Translations under genes and position numbers: made by a program | The notes under the pieces: model-generated | What the model was told of the DNA's origin: nothing | Databases searched by the model: none | Seen by the model: the letters and a program-made list of their open reading frames with translations, nothing else | Assembly (NCBI GenBank): GCA_016735415.1 | Contig: JAERRP010000009.1 | Location: 1 to 5,832 of the forward strand | Direction: 5' to 3' | DNA length: 5,832 bases | Source: Desulfobacterales bacterium | Lineage (GTDB): Bacteria > Desulfobacterota > Desulfobacteria > Desulfobacterales > UBA5852 | Part shown: positions 4,966 through 5,832 of the stretch, piece after piece | Layout: each line of letters opens with the position of its first letter | Numbering within the stretch: position 1 is the stretch's first letter

Positions 4966-5832
4966 TTAGATCCTGAACCTGACCAGATGAATCAAATCCT
5001 TGAGCAGAGCGGCGGCGGCGCCGGTGGGCGAGCTGTGGCCGCCGGTTACGGTAATGCGGCCCATGGTGTCCGTGTCGTAGCTGATACCCTTTTCGGAAAA
5101 GTTAACGCCGGCCAGGGGATGTTCGGCGGGCAGTGCTTCCGGCGCCACCCTGACCACCGGGCCGCCGGCCGTGCAGCGGGCCGAGCCGATCAGCTTGATG
5201 ACCTGGCCGGCTTCACGGGCCGCCGCGATGTCGCCCGGCGTAATACCGGCAATGCCGGTGGTATCGACTTCGGCCGGCTCGAGGGCCAGGTCGAAAAGGG
5301 TGTTGGCGATCAGGACGATCTTGTTGCGCGTGTCGAGCCCTTCCACGTCCAGGCGGGGGTCGGTTTCGGCAATCCCCAGGGCCTGGGCGTTGCGCAGGGC
5401 GTCTTCACAGGTGCAGCCTTCCTGTGTCATACGGGTCAGAATATAATTGGTGGTGCCGTTTAAAATCCCTTCCACCGTCTGGATGCGGGCGCCGGCCGTG
5501 CAGATGCGACCCACATCCAGGGTCGGCAGGGCGGCGGCCGTGGCGGCACTGAACCGAATGTGAACCCCTTTCTGACGGGCCTGATCCAGAAGGCGCCGAT
5601 AATCCAGCACCAGCGGTCCTTTGTTGGCCGTGATGATATCCAGCCCGTTTTCGATCGCGGCCATGAAATGGGTGCGGGCCGGTTCACCGTCCTTTAAATT
5701 GGTGGGCGTGGTTTCCACCAGGATGGCCCCCTCCCGCCGGCCGATCAGGTCGGCGGCCGCCAGACCGGGACGGCCGCAGGTTTCGAACTGTTCGACCGCC
5801 CCGCCGGCCGCGACAAAATCCGTCAGGCGGCC
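4966..5832 (-). CDS. hom: Homoserine dehydrogenase, 5' end cut by window
   Basis: This enzyme reduces aspartate-4-semialdehyde to homoserine with NAD(P)H, the branch point to threonine and methionine; it is cytosolic. The reading frame is open to the window edge, giving 288 visible codons; the GTG at 5718 is internal. In visible numbering, VETTPTN starts at 39 and ITANKGP at about 68-74, followed by GILNGTTNYIL at about 122-132. The catalytic set E156, D162, D167 and K171 lies in ETDPRLDVEGLD and the following TRNK, matching yeast E208, D214, D219 and K223. The usual glycine-rich turn before the catalytic domain reads TAAALP. The protein ends at VRFRI straight after the catalytic domain, so the C-terminal ACT domain that gives threonine feedback in many bacteria is absent, as in short archaeal-type enzymes. 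The N-terminal GxGxxG motif lies outside the window. It shares strand with the CO operon but is 380 bp away, probably a separate transcript. Confidence 0.93.
   Translation of the reverse strand, partial: GRLTDFVAAGGAVEQFETCGRPGLAAADLIGRREGAILVETTPTNLKDGEPARTHFMAAIENGLDIITANKGPLVLDYRRLLDQARQKGVHIRFSAATAAALPTLDVGRICTAGARIQTVEGILNGTTNYILTRMTQEGCTCEDALRNAQALGIAETDPRLDVEGLDTRNKIVLIANTLFDLALEPAEVDTTGIAGITPGDIAAAREAGQVIKLIGSARCTAGGPVVRVAPEALPAEHPLAGVNFSEKGISYDTDTMGRITVTGGHSSPTGAAAALLKDLIHLVRFRI

Overview
The window is a GC-rich bacterial segment holding five genes: one partial gene at each edge and a compact three-gene carbon monoxide operon between them. An anaerobe is indicated by a nickel carbon monoxide dehydrogenase (CODH) and a ferredoxin with four [4Fe-4S] clusters. 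The CODH has a CX2C D-cluster motif, as in the Desulfovibrio vulgaris enzyme. My best guess is a sulfate-reducing or related Desulfobacterota (deltaproteobacterial) organism; this is inference and no marker gene settles it.

Layout: positions 1-641 (+) carry the C-terminal part of a creatininase-fold amidohydrolase. It converges on the CO operon across a 123-bp gap (642-764) that contains a possible hairpin. The operon is on the minus strand and is transcribed from high to low coordinates. It comprises an FAD/NAD(P) pyridine nucleotide-disulfide oxidoreductase (4585-3359), a CooF-type ferredoxin (3268-2669) and the CODH catalytic subunit CooS (2648-765). Upstream is a 380-bp AT-richer gap (4586-4965) with several palindromes near a weak candidate promoter. 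The same gap holds a 97-bp element of tandem 7-8-bp units enclosed by a perfect 10-bp inverted repeat. From 4966 to the window end (-) lies the C-terminal part of a short homoserine dehydrogenase without an ACT domain.

How the genes work together (inference from known families): CooS would oxidise CO to CO2 with water, CooF would take the electrons, and the flavoprotein would pass them to NAD(P)+ or another acceptor, or run in reverse. This matches the known CODH-CooF-FNOR arrangement, except that the catalytic subunit is encoded last. No acetyl-CoA synthase, energy-converting hydrogenase, CooC maturation ATPase or CooA/RcoM regulator is visible, so nickel insertion and regulation must be supplied from elsewhere. 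The flanking creatininase-family and homoserine dehydrogenase genes have no evident functional tie to CO metabolism.

I did not find a wholly new system. The most unusual points are the predicted [2Fe-2S] D-cluster, the nucleotide-site sequence of the flavoprotein, the bounded repeat element, and the palindrome cluster upstream of the operon.
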